A stretch of 64,000 nucleotides of DNA from Lachnospiraceae bacterium C10 (GTDB lineage: Bacteria; Bacillota; Clostridia; Lachnospirales; Lachnospiraceae). The notes beneath the pieces were generated by a model. It was not told the DNA's origin. It searched no databases and saw only the letters and a list, made by a program, of their open reading frames with translations. Positions 19,201-27,581 of the stretch are shown piece after piece. The stretch is from assembly GCA_900100095.1 (NCBI GenBank), contig FMTN01000015.1, positions 45,886-109,885 of the forward strand, read 5' to 3'. The translations under genes and the position numbers were made by a program. Numbering within the stretch: the first letter of the stretch is position 1; each line of letters opens with the position of its first letter.

Positions 19201-19622
19201 CATCGATCCGAACCATTATTGAGCATGTGGTCGGATACATGCAGGACTATCAGATCAATGAAAAGGATTTTGTCTTCCTGCTGGTTGAGGTACCGGAGTA
19301 TGAGAGGATTGTCAGAACCTATGGACAGACGGTGGGGGATTGCCTCCTGCAGAAAGTTGCGAATGTACTGACGAAAAATATCTCGTTAACGGGAAGTGTC
19401 GGAAGGATTTACGGAGCGACCTTTGCTGTTGTATACCGGTATGAACATAGAGAAGATGTGTCGGAAATATGCTATGGTATAGGAGAGGATATTCGGGGAA
19501 TCCACGAAGTGGACGGTCGCCCGTGCACCCTCTTTACAAAGATTGGAACTGTATTCGGAGATGAGGTCAAGGACTTGAATGAAATGTCCCGCCTTGCCAA
19601 TGATCGGAAACGAATGTATTAA
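16296..19622 (+). CDS. PAS-GGDEF-EAL protein with a second PAS-GGDEF module, both GGDEF domains degenerate
   Basis: About 1108 residues. Order: PAS (15-130); degenerate GGDEF (150-290, motif FSDDHF); intact EAL (300-550, with MEALARW, EITES, WMDDFGSGYSS, KIDMVF and AEGVET); a post-EAL region shared with the 10762 protein; a PAS domain (about 870-985); and a second degenerate GGDEF-like domain (motif RIYGATF). It is therefore predicted to be a phosphodiesterase of cyclic-di-GMP regulated by its PAS and inactive GGDEF domains. TTG 16263 and ATG 16275 are also in frame; ATG 16296 is preferred because GAAAGAG lies upstream. The helicase gene begins two bases after the stop. Confidence 0.9.
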   Translation: MSEMVKKADDTDFMSQAIENMPGGVFIYRADESEEILYMNRHALEIFECETMEQLQELTGGGFRGMIYRDDLDVTENTILDQIRSGNDHFDHVIYRIVTRTGRIRTVEDYGHLVEDPKEGPLYYVFIQDADIKYLSHDIDPLTRLPGMRRFLEYAARMIRMNMDHLHAPQPVFLFFNILNFKFFNVRYGTKQGDRLLVDYANVLRDIFKGNYVARFSDDHFVVFLDDTNLLEKLTECNERLNAIHPESRLASKVGIFQVQDLTMDLVSACDYARIAANSIRNRPDVFFAYYTEALRERMNLQEYVKDHIDEACEKGYLRVYYQPVIRTVTGDLCGMEALARWIDPDKGFLSPGDFISALEESRQIQKLDTYIVKEICKNYAKKTAEGQPVVPVSFNLSRMDFMLCDIFSIVEDAVREYGVPRDMIHVEITESLFVQETEKISREIERFHEAGYQVWMDDFGSGYSSLNVLKDYEFDELKIDMVFLSNFNQKSKEIIASMVRMAKKVGIQTLAEGVETKEQFEFLKNIGCEKVQGYYFGKPLPYDESLKVCVDAGLMVENRTWRTYYDRVGSVDFGSDLPIAIMESGRNWTRILFANEAYKKVLEELEVFDVQELADMMEDEESIVGRVFRSYRDRLIGTGAEEVLIYPLRGQYIRVTGQRMAQCNDRSMIRMSLDNISKNAYQQQQTKLDGLLRNIYYMYDDICLVNVTGDYCEGVMADDGFYLQNRSYDLKKQRELFAQTYVYPQDRIRYREFLEPSTLSKRFGKVKGSPLYGAFRMKQPNGDYRWTVNTLIKASTEKEERYLHCLQKAHFLKDETVIECGTKANEATVLSHQELWDSIVNHSPLCYFWKDKERRFVGVSQSFLDYYGLENASDVIGKTDEQMRWHIDDEPYHRDEMDVLEKGKEVIDSPGKCSVKGVVHDIFATKIPVYRDGGIVGLVGYFVDANRRMTREGINQQASVIDSVTGVASIRTIIEHVVGYMQDYQINEKDFVFLLVEVPEYERIVRTYGQTVGDCLLQKVANVLTKNISLTGSVGRIYGATFAVVYRYEHREDVSEICYGIGEDIRGIHEVDGRPCTLFTKIGTVFGDEVKDLNEMSRLANDRKRMY

Positions 19623-19624
19623 GT

Positions 19625-21505
19625 ATGACGGAAAAGGAATTTTTAAAGCGCTATGGGCGCAATTTGAATGACCAGCAGAGGGAAGCAGTAGTGGCAGTAG
19701 ACGGGCCGCTACTGCTTCTTGCGGTACCGGGAAGTGGTAAGACAACGGTGCTGGTGACAAGGCTGGGATACATGGTGTATGTCAAAGGCATCCATCCGGG
19801 ATCAATTCTGACGCTGACCTATACGGTAGCAGCTGCAGCCGATATGAAGCGACGTTTTGCAGGGTTGTTTGGAGAGGAACTTGCAGAGCAGCTGGAATTT
19901 CGTACCATCAACGGTGTGTGTCACAGGATTATCAACTGGTACGGGCGAAGAATCGGAAAACGTCCCTATCAGTTGAGTGAGGACAATCCGAAGGTTGCGG
20001 CCTGGCTTCGCAGCGCATATCAGAAGGTTGCCGGAGGCTTTGCAACAGAAGCCGATATCATGGATGTCAGAACAAGGATCTCCTATATCAAGAATATGGC
20101 CTGTGACAGCCGGCAGATTGAGGCTTTGAAAAAGGAATGCGGATATGATATCGGTAAAATCTACCGGGGCTATTGTGATTATATGAAAAAGAACAGCCTT
20201 ATGGACTTTGACGATCAGCTGGTGTATGCTTACCGGATCCTTAGAGGGGATGTGAAGGCATTGCAGCAGGTGCAGCAGCGGTATCAGTATATCTGCGTGG
20301 ATGAGGCTCAGGATACCTCATTGATTCAGCACGAGCTCATCGCCATGATGGCAAAAGCTGACCATCAGGATAATCTTTTTATGGTAGGAGACGAGGATCA
20401 GAGTATTTACGGCTTTCGTGCCGCCTATCCCCAGGCGCTTCTGGCCTTTGAACAGGTGCATGAGAATGCAAGGGTTCTTTTAATGGAGACCAATTACAGA
20501 AGCGACGGCAACATTGTCAAGGCGGCGGCAAGACTGATTAAAAAGAACAAGCTCCGCCACGACAAGACCATGGTGGCAAGTTCCGATGCCGTTCTTCCGA
20601 TTCGTAAGATTTCCCTTGTCAGCAGAAGTGCCCAGTACAGCTATCTGGAGAAGGTGGCAAAGGATGCGAAGAGAGAGACAGCCATTCTGTTTCGGGATAA
20701 TGAAAGCGCTCTTCCCCTGATTGATCGTCTGGAGAGAGCCGGTATTCCTTACCGTATGCGAGGCAGTGATCTTGTGTTCTTCTCCGGAAAAATGCTTCGC
20801 GATCTGACCGATATCATTCTGTTTGCAAAAGATCCCTACGACACCGAACGTTTTATGAACATTTATTATAAAGTTGGAAGCTATCTGACGAAGCAAAATG
20901 CCCTGGCAGCCTGCGGTATCAGTCAGGCGCAGGGAATCCCGGTGCTGGATGCCGTCTCCGGCAGTGAGAGCATACCGGCGCGAACGAGGGAAAACTGCCA
21001 GAAACTCCAGCGACAGTTGCAGGAACTGTCCCGCTTTAACGCAAGAGACGGACTGAAATTTATTGTCGGGATTATGGGGTATGGAGCTTATATGGATCGT
21101 GTGAAAATGGACCGGTCGAAACTGTTTGTGCTCAGGGCACTGGCTGCGCAGGAGAAGAGCCTGATGGACTTTTTGCATCGACTGGATGAGCTGCGAACCA
21201 TCTGCCAGAACCAGAGACAGGATCGGGATGCCGCCGTTATTTTATCCACCATTCATTCCAGCAAAGGCCTGGAGTATGAGGAAGTGTACATTATGGATGT
21301 GCTGGACGGGGTGTTCCCGGATCAGCGTCCGGATAACATTGTTTACAGCAGTGATGTACAGGCGAAAAAGGAACTGGAGGAACAGCGTCGTCTGTTTTAT
21401 GTTGCGGTGACACGTGCGAAAAAGCGGCTGAATATTTTTGCCTTTGACCATGCAGGCAGTACCTTTTTAACCGACCTTTTGGGTAAATACGCAGTTAATC
21501 AATAG
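19625..21505 (+). CDS. UvrD/Rep-family DNA helicase
   Basis: 626 residues with superfamily 1 helicase motifs: AVPGSGKTT (Walker A, near residue 36), VDEAQDTS (II), GDEDQSIYGFRAA (III), TIHSSKGLEYEEVY (V) and FYVAVTRAKKRL (VI). It is shorter than PcrA or UvrD (about 720 residues or more), so it is probably an accessory repair helicase. It follows the PAS-GGDEF-EAL gene by only two bases, which ties DNA repair and signalling genes in one transcript, though probably without functional meaning. Confidence 0.93.
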   Translation: MTEKEFLKRYGRNLNDQQREAVVAVDGPLLLLAVPGSGKTTVLVTRLGYMVYVKGIHPGSILTLTYTVAAAADMKRRFAGLFGEELAEQLEFRTINGVCHRIINWYGRRIGKRPYQLSEDNPKVAAWLRSAYQKVAGGFATEADIMDVRTRISYIKNMACDSRQIEALKKECGYDIGKIYRGYCDYMKKNSLMDFDDQLVYAYRILRGDVKALQQVQQRYQYICVDEAQDTSLIQHELIAMMAKADHQDNLFMVGDEDQSIYGFRAAYPQALLAFEQVHENARVLLMETNYRSDGNIVKAAARLIKKNKLRHDKTMVASSDAVLPIRKISLVSRSAQYSYLEKVAKDAKRETAILFRDNESALPLIDRLERAGIPYRMRGSDLVFFSGKMLRDLTDIILFAKDPYDTERFMNIYYKVGSYLTKQNALAACGISQAQGIPVLDAVSGSESIPARTRENCQKLQRQLQELSRFNARDGLKFIVGIMGYGAYMDRVKMDRSKLFVLRALAAQEKSLMDFLHRLDELRTICQNQRQDRDAAVILSTIHSSKGLEYEEVYIMDVLDGVFPDQRPDNIVYSSDVQAKKELEEQRRLFYVAVTRAKKRLNIFAFDHAGSTFLTDLLGKYAVNQ

Positions 21506-21519
21506 AAAAGAAGGAAAAC

Positions 21520-22473
21520 ATGATAAAGATTGATCTGATCACCGGATTTTTGGGAAGTGGAAAAACGACATTCATCCGGAGTTATATCCGGCATCTGCTT
21601 GAGCAGGGAGAAAATGTCTGTCTGCTTGAGAATGATTACGGTGCCGTGAATGTGGATACGATGCTGTTGTCCGATTTGATTTCGGACCGGTTTGAAGTGG
21701 AGATGGTGGCCGGTGGCTGTGACTGGGACTGCCACCTTCGGCGTTTTAAAAGCAAGCTGATATCCATGGGAATGCTCGGCTATACCAGAGTCATTGTAGA
21801 GCCTTCCGGAATCTACGATCCGGATGAGTTCTTTGATACCTTGCGTGAGGATCCTCTCGATCGCTGGTATGAAATCGGTTCGGTTCTTTGCATGGTGGAT
21901 CCGTCGATTTTGCAGAAGCTAAGCGATGAGGATCGCTATGTGCTGGCGACGGAGGCATCCTGTGCCGGGAAGCTGATTGTTAGTAAAATGCAACAGTATC
22001 CGGCTGAAATTGTGGATAACCTTACGGATCTTTTGAATAACTGCCTGGAAGAGATTCAATGCAGCAGGCGATTTAAGCCTGAAATGCTCTGTACAAAGAA
22101 CTGGGAGGATTTTACGGCGGAAGATTTTGAAGATTTTAAAAATGCCGGATATAAGAATGCCTCCTATGAAAAGCGGCAGATCATGGAGGAGAATGGATAT
22201 CGCTCCCTTTACTTTATGGAAAAGGGATTTACGCAAAAGGAGCTGGAGGAGAAAACCAGGGCCATGTTTAACGACCCGTCCTGCGGAAATATCATCCGAA
22301 TCAAGGGCTTTTTTGAAGAGGATGGATGGAAGCAGTTGAATGCAACGCAAAAAGAATATAAGATAGAGCCACTTCCAAAGGGACAGGACATTGTCATCGT
22401 CATAGGAAGAGATTTGTCAACGGAAAAGATTGCCGGTTATCTCGGAACGCCGGCAGAGATACATGTAGATTAG
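21520..22473 (+). CDS. CobW/P47K-family GTPase
   Basis: 317 residues. The P-loop GFLGSGKTT is at residues 8-16, with a Walker B-like VEPSG near 91 and a C-terminal CobW-like domain. The metal-binding motif, usually GCICC in this family, is replaced by GGCDWDC near residue 67. Members are metallochaperones for zinc, cobalt or other metals; the partner here is unknown. AGAAGG precedes the ATG, and the YgiQ gene follows after 14 bases. Confidence 0.88.
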   Translation: MIKIDLITGFLGSGKTTFIRSYIRHLLEQGENVCLLENDYGAVNVDTMLLSDLISDRFEVEMVAGGCDWDCHLRRFKSKLISMGMLGYTRVIVEPSGIYDPDEFFDTLREDPLDRWYEIGSVLCMVDPSILQKLSDEDRYVLATEASCAGKLIVSKMQQYPAEIVDNLTDLLNNCLEEIQCSRRFKPEMLCTKNWEDFTAEDFEDFKNAGYKNASYEKRQIMEENGYRSLYFMEKGFTQKELEEKTRAMFNDPSCGNIIRIKGFFEEDGWKQLNATQKEYKIEPLPKGQDIVIVIGRDLSTEKIAGYLGTPAEIHVD

Positions 22474-22487
22474 TATAGGAGAGATCA

Positions 22488-24404
22488 ATGGCAGAAGGAT
22501 TTATGCCGGTAACGAAAAAAGAAATGGAGGAGGCTGGCCTTACGCAGGTGGACTTTGTCTACGTCTGCGGAGACGCCTATGTGGACCATCCGAGCTTTGG
22601 CTCGGCCATCATCAGCCGGGTGCTCTGGGCACACGGATATTCGGTTGGAATGATCTGTCAGCCGGACTGGAAGGATGACAGGAGTATTGATGTGTTTGGT
22701 CAGCCACGTCTTGGCTTTCTGGTCTCTTCCGGTAATATGGATTCCATGGTCAATCACTACACCGTGAATAAAAAGCGGCGCCATCAGGATGCATATACGC
22801 CGGGAGGAGAGGCAGGAAAGCGGCCGGATCGTGCGGTTACCGTCTATTGTAACCTCATCCGTCACCTCTATAAGAAGACACCAATCATCATCGGTGGAAT
22901 AGAGGCATCCCTTAGAAGAATGGGACATTACGACTATTGGTCCAACTCGGTCCGCCGTTCCGTTCTGCTGGAGTCGGGAGCGGATATCATCTCCTACGGC
23001 ATGGGAGAAAAGAGCATCGTGGAGATTGCAGATGCTCTTGCAGCCGGTATTGATGTGGCGGATATTACCTACATTGAGGGGACGGTTTACAAGACCAAAG
23101 AGGAGGAGAGCATTTACGATGCCATCCGTCTTCCGGACTTTGAAGAAATCGTTGCGGATAAGAAAGCCTATGCAAAGAGTTTTTCCATCCAGTACAAGAA
23201 TACGGATCCTTTTGCGGCAAAGAGAATCTACGAGTGCTACGGCGGCAAAACCTTCGTTGTTCAAAATCCGCCTGCGAAGCCTCTTTCCGAGCTGGAAATG
23301 GATGATGTCTACGCACTTCCGTACACAAGACAATACCATCCGATGTATGAGGCGGCCGGTGGAATTCCGGCTCTGTCCGAGATCAAATTTTCTCTGACAA
23401 GTAACAGAGGATGTTATGGAGAATGTAACTTTTGCGCCCTCACCATGCATGAAGGAAGAATCGTGCAGGCGCGAAGTCATCAGTCGATTGTGGATGAAGC
23501 GAAAGTGATGACGCAGGATGCCGATTTTAAGGGTTACATCCACGATGTGGGTGGACCGACGGCAGAATTTCGTCGACCGGCCTGCGATAAGCAGATGACC
23601 CACGGTGCCTGTGTCGGAAAGAAATGTCTCTTCCCGAAGCCTTGTAAGAATCTGATCGTGGATCATAAGGATTATGTAAAACTCCTGCGGGAGGTAAGAG
23701 AACTTCCGGGAGTGAAGAAGGTTTTCGTAAGGTCAGGATTCCGGTTTGATTATTTGATGGCGGATCCGGATCACTCCTTTTTAAAGGAGCTGTGCCAGTA
23801 TCACGTCAGCGGTCAGATGCGTGTGGCACCGGAGCATGTCAGTGACAATGTTCTGTCGAAAATGGGTAAGCCGTCGGCAAGTATCTATACGGCGTTTGTG
23901 AAGGAATTTAATCAGCTGAACGAAAAGCTTGGCTTAAAGCAGTATGTAGTACCGTATCTGATGTCCTCCCATCCGGGAAGTACCATGAAGGATGCCATCA
24001 AGCTGGCAGAGTACATTCGGGATATGGGATATATTCCGGAGCAGGTACAGGACTTTTACCCGACGCCGGGAACGGTCTCAACCACTATGTATTATACCGG
24101 ACTGGATCCTTTTACAATGGAAGAGGTATATGTACCGAGGGATCCTCATGAGAAGGCGATGCAGAGAGCTTTGATCCAGTATCGGGATCCGAAGAATTAC
24201 GAACTGGTCAAGGAGGCGCTGCTTCGCGAGGGAAGAGAGGATCTGATCGGATTCGGAAGAGAATATCTGATTCCACCACACAAGATGAAGCCGGTGGATA
24301 AGAAGACAAAGAAAAAAACCTCCCATGGACAGAGCCAGGGAGGTAAAAAGGGGAAAACCACCTCTTCGGGCGGACCGAAAGGTTCACGCCGAAAGAGAAG
24401 ATAG
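22488..24404 (+). CDS. YgiQ-family radical SAM protein
   Basis: 638 residues. An N-terminal YgiQ domain is followed by the radical SAM core with CYGECNFC near residue 308, and the C-terminal tail is Lys/Gly rich. Length and motifs match the YgiQ (UPF0313) family, whose substrate is unknown. The tail runs 21 bases into the 3' end of the convergent kinase gene, so no space is left for a terminator between the two. Confidence 0.93.
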   Translation: MAEGFMPVTKKEMEEAGLTQVDFVYVCGDAYVDHPSFGSAIISRVLWAHGYSVGMICQPDWKDDRSIDVFGQPRLGFLVSSGNMDSMVNHYTVNKKRRHQDAYTPGGEAGKRPDRAVTVYCNLIRHLYKKTPIIIGGIEASLRRMGHYDYWSNSVRRSVLLESGADIISYGMGEKSIVEIADALAAGIDVADITYIEGTVYKTKEEESIYDAIRLPDFEEIVADKKAYAKSFSIQYKNTDPFAAKRIYECYGGKTFVVQNPPAKPLSELEMDDVYALPYTRQYHPMYEAAGGIPALSEIKFSLTSNRGCYGECNFCALTMHEGRIVQARSHQSIVDEAKVMTQDADFKGYIHDVGGPTAEFRRPACDKQMTHGACVGKKCLFPKPCKNLIVDHKDYVKLLREVRELPGVKKVFVRSGFRFDYLMADPDHSFLKELCQYHVSGQMRVAPEHVSDNVLSKMGKPSASIYTAFVKEFNQLNEKLGLKQYVVPYLMSSHPGSTMKDAIKLAEYIRDMGYIPEQVQDFYPTPGTVSTTMYYTGLDPFTMEEVYVPRDPHEKAMQRALIQYRDPKNYELVKEALLREGREDLIGFGREYLIPPHKMKPVDKKTKKKTSHGQSQGGKKGKTTSSGGPKGSRRKRR

Positions 24405-26990
24405 GAGCTGAGTATATTTGTGAAGTAACTCATAGTGATGCTTTTGAATAAAGTCGCGGTCCCCGTTTTTAGCGGCCTGTTCAAGAGCAAGAGCATCCTT
24501 TGACACCTCTAGGGCACCAATGGTCTTAGAGGTGCTTTTTATTGCGTGGACATTGATACGATAGGTATCAAGATCCTTTTCTTCGAAGGCCTTGGATAAG
24601 ATCAGGCTGTGATCTCCGTTGATGTATTCCTTCAGGATCTCACGGAAGAAGGAGGCGTCCCCCATGCAGTAAGGAAGAGCCGAGTCGATATCAAGCTGTG
24701 GAAAGTCATGCTTTAACTGCTCAACCGGATCTTCTGGCAGGCTTTGTGCTTCTTCGCTTTCTTCTGAATCTTCGATTGTCTCGGATGGTTCGTAAGCCTC
24801 CTTAGGAAGGAATTTTGCAATCATTTCCTCAAGTTCCTTACCGGTAACAGGCTTTGACAGATAACCGGAGAATCCCTGTGCAAGATATTCTTCCCGCATT
24901 CCGGCTACCGCGTTGGCGGTAAGGATGACAATTGGAATATCCGCATTGAGCGGGCAATCGGATTTGATACGGTGGAATGTTTCGATTCCGTCCATTTCCG
25001 GCATCATGTGATCCATGAAAATCATGTGGTAGGATTTCTTTTTACAAAGTTCAAGAGCCTCTTTACCGCTGCCGGCTGTATCGATATCAAGTCCGGTCTC
25101 CTTTAGCAGGCCGGTGAAGACACGGCAGTTCATGGCAACATCATCTACAACAAGAACCTTTCCATGCGGTGCATAGATATGTGTTTCAATATCATCGAAG
25201 GAGGAGGAGCTTGCGGCGATGCGGCTGGCCAGGTCTCCGACAGGCAGGCGGTCTGCCACAGCCTGCGGAATGGATACGGTAAAGGTGGAACCCTCACCAA
25301 AGGTACTCTTAAGCTTTAATTCTCCGTGCATCAGATCCAAAAGCCTTGAGGTGATGGACAGGCCAAGACCGCTGCCTTCGATACTCCGGTTGGCTTTTTC
25401 GTTGATCCTTGTGAAGGAGGAAAGAAGAAGAGGCTGATCTTCCTCTCGTATGCCCTGTCCGGTATCCTGAACGGAAAGGACAAGGTAGAACTGTTCTTTC
25501 TCGTCGCTGCGATAATCAAAGTGAACCGTTACGCTTCCCTTTGCTGTGTACTTTACAGCGTTGGTCAGGAGGTTTAGACCAATCTGGCGGATTCGTGTGT
25601 CATCACCGATCAGTTGGGATGGAAGAGCCGGATTGATGTTGACATGGAATTCCAGATCCTTTTCTGCGGCTCTTGGAGCAACCATGGTGCACAGGTCGTG
25701 AATCAGGCTGGACACATCATAGGTGATGGGGAAGAGCTGCATCTTGCCGGACTCGATCTTGGAAAAGTCGAGGATATCGTTGACAAGAGAAAGGAGCATA
25801 CGGCTCGAACTGGAAATATCGGAGGCGTAGCCGGTGATGGTCGGATCCTTGCTTTCCCGAAGAATCAGCTGATTCATTCCGAGAATGGAATTGATCGGAG
25901 TACGAATCTCGTGAGACATATGGGAAAGGAAGTCACTCTTCGCATTGCTGGCTTTGATCAGCTCCTTCTGTGTGTTGGCTTCCGAGGTCAGATCGTAGAC
26001 GGCACATACAAAGCAGTAAGGCTCGTTAAAGTTGTCATAGGCGGCAGTGGTATGGATGGAATAGGTCATGCCATCCGCTGTCTCAAATTTCAGAAAGCTT
26101 CCGTCTTTGGACATGGCTTTTTTAAAATAATCCTCCTCCTTTACCGGAACCGAAGGGAAAAGCTCAGAAAAATGTTTGCCCTGCGGAGATTGGGGCAGGC
26201 GAGGGGAACTCTTTGGGTTACACATCAAAAGCTTGTGCTCATACGGATCAAACACAAGAATTCCAACATCCACGGACTGGTAGATGACATTGGACAGGTT
26301 CTCTAAAGAAACATTAAATGCATTCAGTTTAAGAGCTCCGTACCAGAGAACGATGGAAGCGCTGGCTGCACCGATTCCGGAGGTCGGATAGGCAACGGTC
26401 TGGGCAGACAGATAATACGTGTCCGGCAGGGAGCCTAAAAACATCAGAAGGTTGGCGGCCAGAAAGGACAGGATATAACGCCTCTGGCGATGGGATGAGG
26501 CCTTGACATACATCCGGACAGAAAAGGCCAGGAATAAGGCCAGTAAAAGGAGGACATACATGGAGTGAAAGGTTCTCTGGGGAGAAGACTTTGTGGTCCA
26601 GGTCATCCAGCCATCGTGAAGAATGAAAAAGTCTACACCCTGCTGACCGAAGATGAAGTAGTCCATTACCGTTAAGACACCGACGACAGCCAGGATGGTA
26701 CGTTCAATGATTTTGGGAAGATGGCTTAAGTAGGCAACGGACAAAGCGTCCACGAAAAAAAGACCCAGTACACCGATAAGGCCCACCAGTCTTAAGTGAA
26801 AAGCGGTATCGACCTGTTTGCAGAATCCCATACATCCGTAGGTGAAACACCAGAGGGATGCAAAGAGGTTAAAGAGCGTAACGTAAAAACGAATGCGGTC
26901 CGTATTTTTCTGATTATGAAAAAAACTGATACCTAAATTTGCGCAGATTGTCGAAAGTACAATGAGGATAATACTTATAATTTTGCCCAT
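24384..26990 (-). CDS. Hybrid histidine kinase with 7TM and PAS sensor, receiver and HPt
   Basis: 868 residues from the ATG at 26990-26988. An upstream in-frame TTG at 27017 lies in the purine-rich ribosome site GGGAGGGGG, so it is not the start. About seven membrane segments (1-225) form an N-terminal region unlike the 3693/5111/27582 type. Then PAS (240-330), HisKA with H360 (HMSHEIRTPI), HATPase (NLLTNAVKYT, DTGQGI, GSGLGL), receiver with D660 (FMDHMMPEMDG) and HPt with H815 (NVHAIKS). All phosphorelay residues are present. It is divergent from the receiver/HD-GYP unit at 27187, a likely partner. Confidence 0.93.
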   Translation of the reverse strand: MGKIISIILIVLSTICANLGISFFHNQKNTDRIRFYVTLFNLFASLWCFTYGCMGFCKQVDTAFHLRLVGLIGVLGLFFVDALSVAYLSHLPKIIERTILAVVGVLTVMDYFIFGQQGVDFFILHDGWMTWTTKSSPQRTFHSMYVLLLLALFLAFSVRMYVKASSHRQRRYILSFLAANLLMFLGSLPDTYYLSAQTVAYPTSGIGAASASIVLWYGALKLNAFNVSLENLSNVIYQSVDVGILVFDPYEHKLLMCNPKSSPRLPQSPQGKHFSELFPSVPVKEEDYFKKAMSKDGSFLKFETADGMTYSIHTTAAYDNFNEPYCFVCAVYDLTSEANTQKELIKASNAKSDFLSHMSHEIRTPINSILGMNQLILRESKDPTITGYASDISSSSRMLLSLVNDILDFSKIESGKMQLFPITYDVSSLIHDLCTMVAPRAAEKDLEFHVNINPALPSQLIGDDTRIRQIGLNLLTNAVKYTAKGSVTVHFDYRSDEKEQFYLVLSVQDTGQGIREEDQPLLLSSFTRINEKANRSIEGSGLGLSITSRLLDLMHGELKLKSTFGEGSTFTVSIPQAVADRLPVGDLASRIAASSSSFDDIETHIYAPHGKVLVVDDVAMNCRVFTGLLKETGLDIDTAGSGKEALELCKKKSYHMIFMDHMMPEMDGIETFHRIKSDCPLNADIPIVILTANAVAGMREEYLAQGFSGYLSKPVTGKELEEMIAKFLPKEAYEPSETIEDSEESEEAQSLPEDPVEQLKHDFPQLDIDSALPYCMGDASFFREILKEYINGDHSLILSKAFEEKDLDTYRINVHAIKSTSKTIGALEVSKDALALEQAAKNGDRDFIQKHHYELLHKYTQLLSSLSA

Positions 26991-27016
26991 AAAAAAGATA
27001 GTCCCCCTCCCAAGCA

Positions 27017-27044
27017 ACTATACAAAACCCTAATATATATGCAA
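27017..27044 (-). promoter_or_regulatory. Promoter of the minus-strand hybrid kinase gene
   Basis: On the minus strand: TTGCAT (27044-27039), a 16-base spacer, TATAGT (27022-27017). The transcript would begin about 20 bases before the start codon, just ahead of the GGGAGGGGG ribosome site. Confidence 0.6.
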
Positions 27045-27101
27045 AATATATATAACCCACTATATCAGTTCTTGTTGCATATTACCATCGTTTTTGTTAT
27101 C

Positions 27102-27130
27102 TTGTCTTATTACGTGATTTAAAGTATAGT
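27102..27130 (+). promoter_or_regulatory. Promoter of the receiver/HD-GYP operon
   Basis: TTGTCT, a 17-base spacer and TATAGT. It drives the 27187 and 27582 genes and is back-to-back with the promoter of the minus-strand kinase. An extra AAGGAGG at 27133 has no start codon at a suitable distance. Confidence 0.65.
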
Positions 27131-27186
27131 GTAAGGAGGAAAACTCATATAAGCATAGGCAGGGGTGCCGAAAGAGGAGAGGGAAC

Positions 27187-27564
27187 ATGGTAAGAATTTT
27201 AATTGTAGATGACGACCCGATGAATCTGAAGATGGCGGAGTTTATTCTGAAGCAGAAGAGCCATTACAGTATCCAGTTAGTCAAGAATGGAAGGGAGGCC
27301 TTGGACTATCTGGACAAGAATCCAGGAATTGATTTGGTATTACTGGATATCGAGATGCCGTATCCGAATGGATTTGAGACATTGAAGATGATTCGTTCAA
27401 ATCCGGAGACACATTTCCTTAAGGTGATGTTCTTGACAGCATCTTCCGGAACAGAGGATGTGCAACGGGCGGCGGAACTTGATGCGATTGGTTATGTAAA
27501 GAAGCCGTTCATGCCACAGGATTTGTTAGATCATGTTGAGAAAGCGTTGAGTGCGCCGATCTGA
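27187..27564 (+). CDS. Single-domain CheY-like response regulator
   Basis: 125 residues, only a receiver: IVDDDP, phosphoacceptor Asp in LVLLDIEMPYPNG (about residue 58), FLTASSG and the conserved Lys in YVKKPF. With no output domain it acts by protein contact or as a phosphate carrier between HPt domains. GAGGAGAGGG precedes the ATG. The next gene begins 17 bases downstream. Confidence 0.92.
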   Translation: MVRILIVDDDPMNLKMAEFILKQKSHYSIQLVKNGREALDYLDKNPGIDLVLLDIEMPYPNGFETLKMIRSNPETHFLKVMFLTASSGTEDVQRAAELDAIGYVKKPFMPQDLLDHVEKALSAPI

Positions 27565-27581
27565 CGGAAGTGGGGGAATAT

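Noticed and set aside
24500..24540. Hairpin ACCTCTAGG/CTTAGAGGT as a terminator near the YgiQ end
   Set aside because: It lies inside the coding sequence of the minus-strand kinase HPt domain and has no U-run in the right place.
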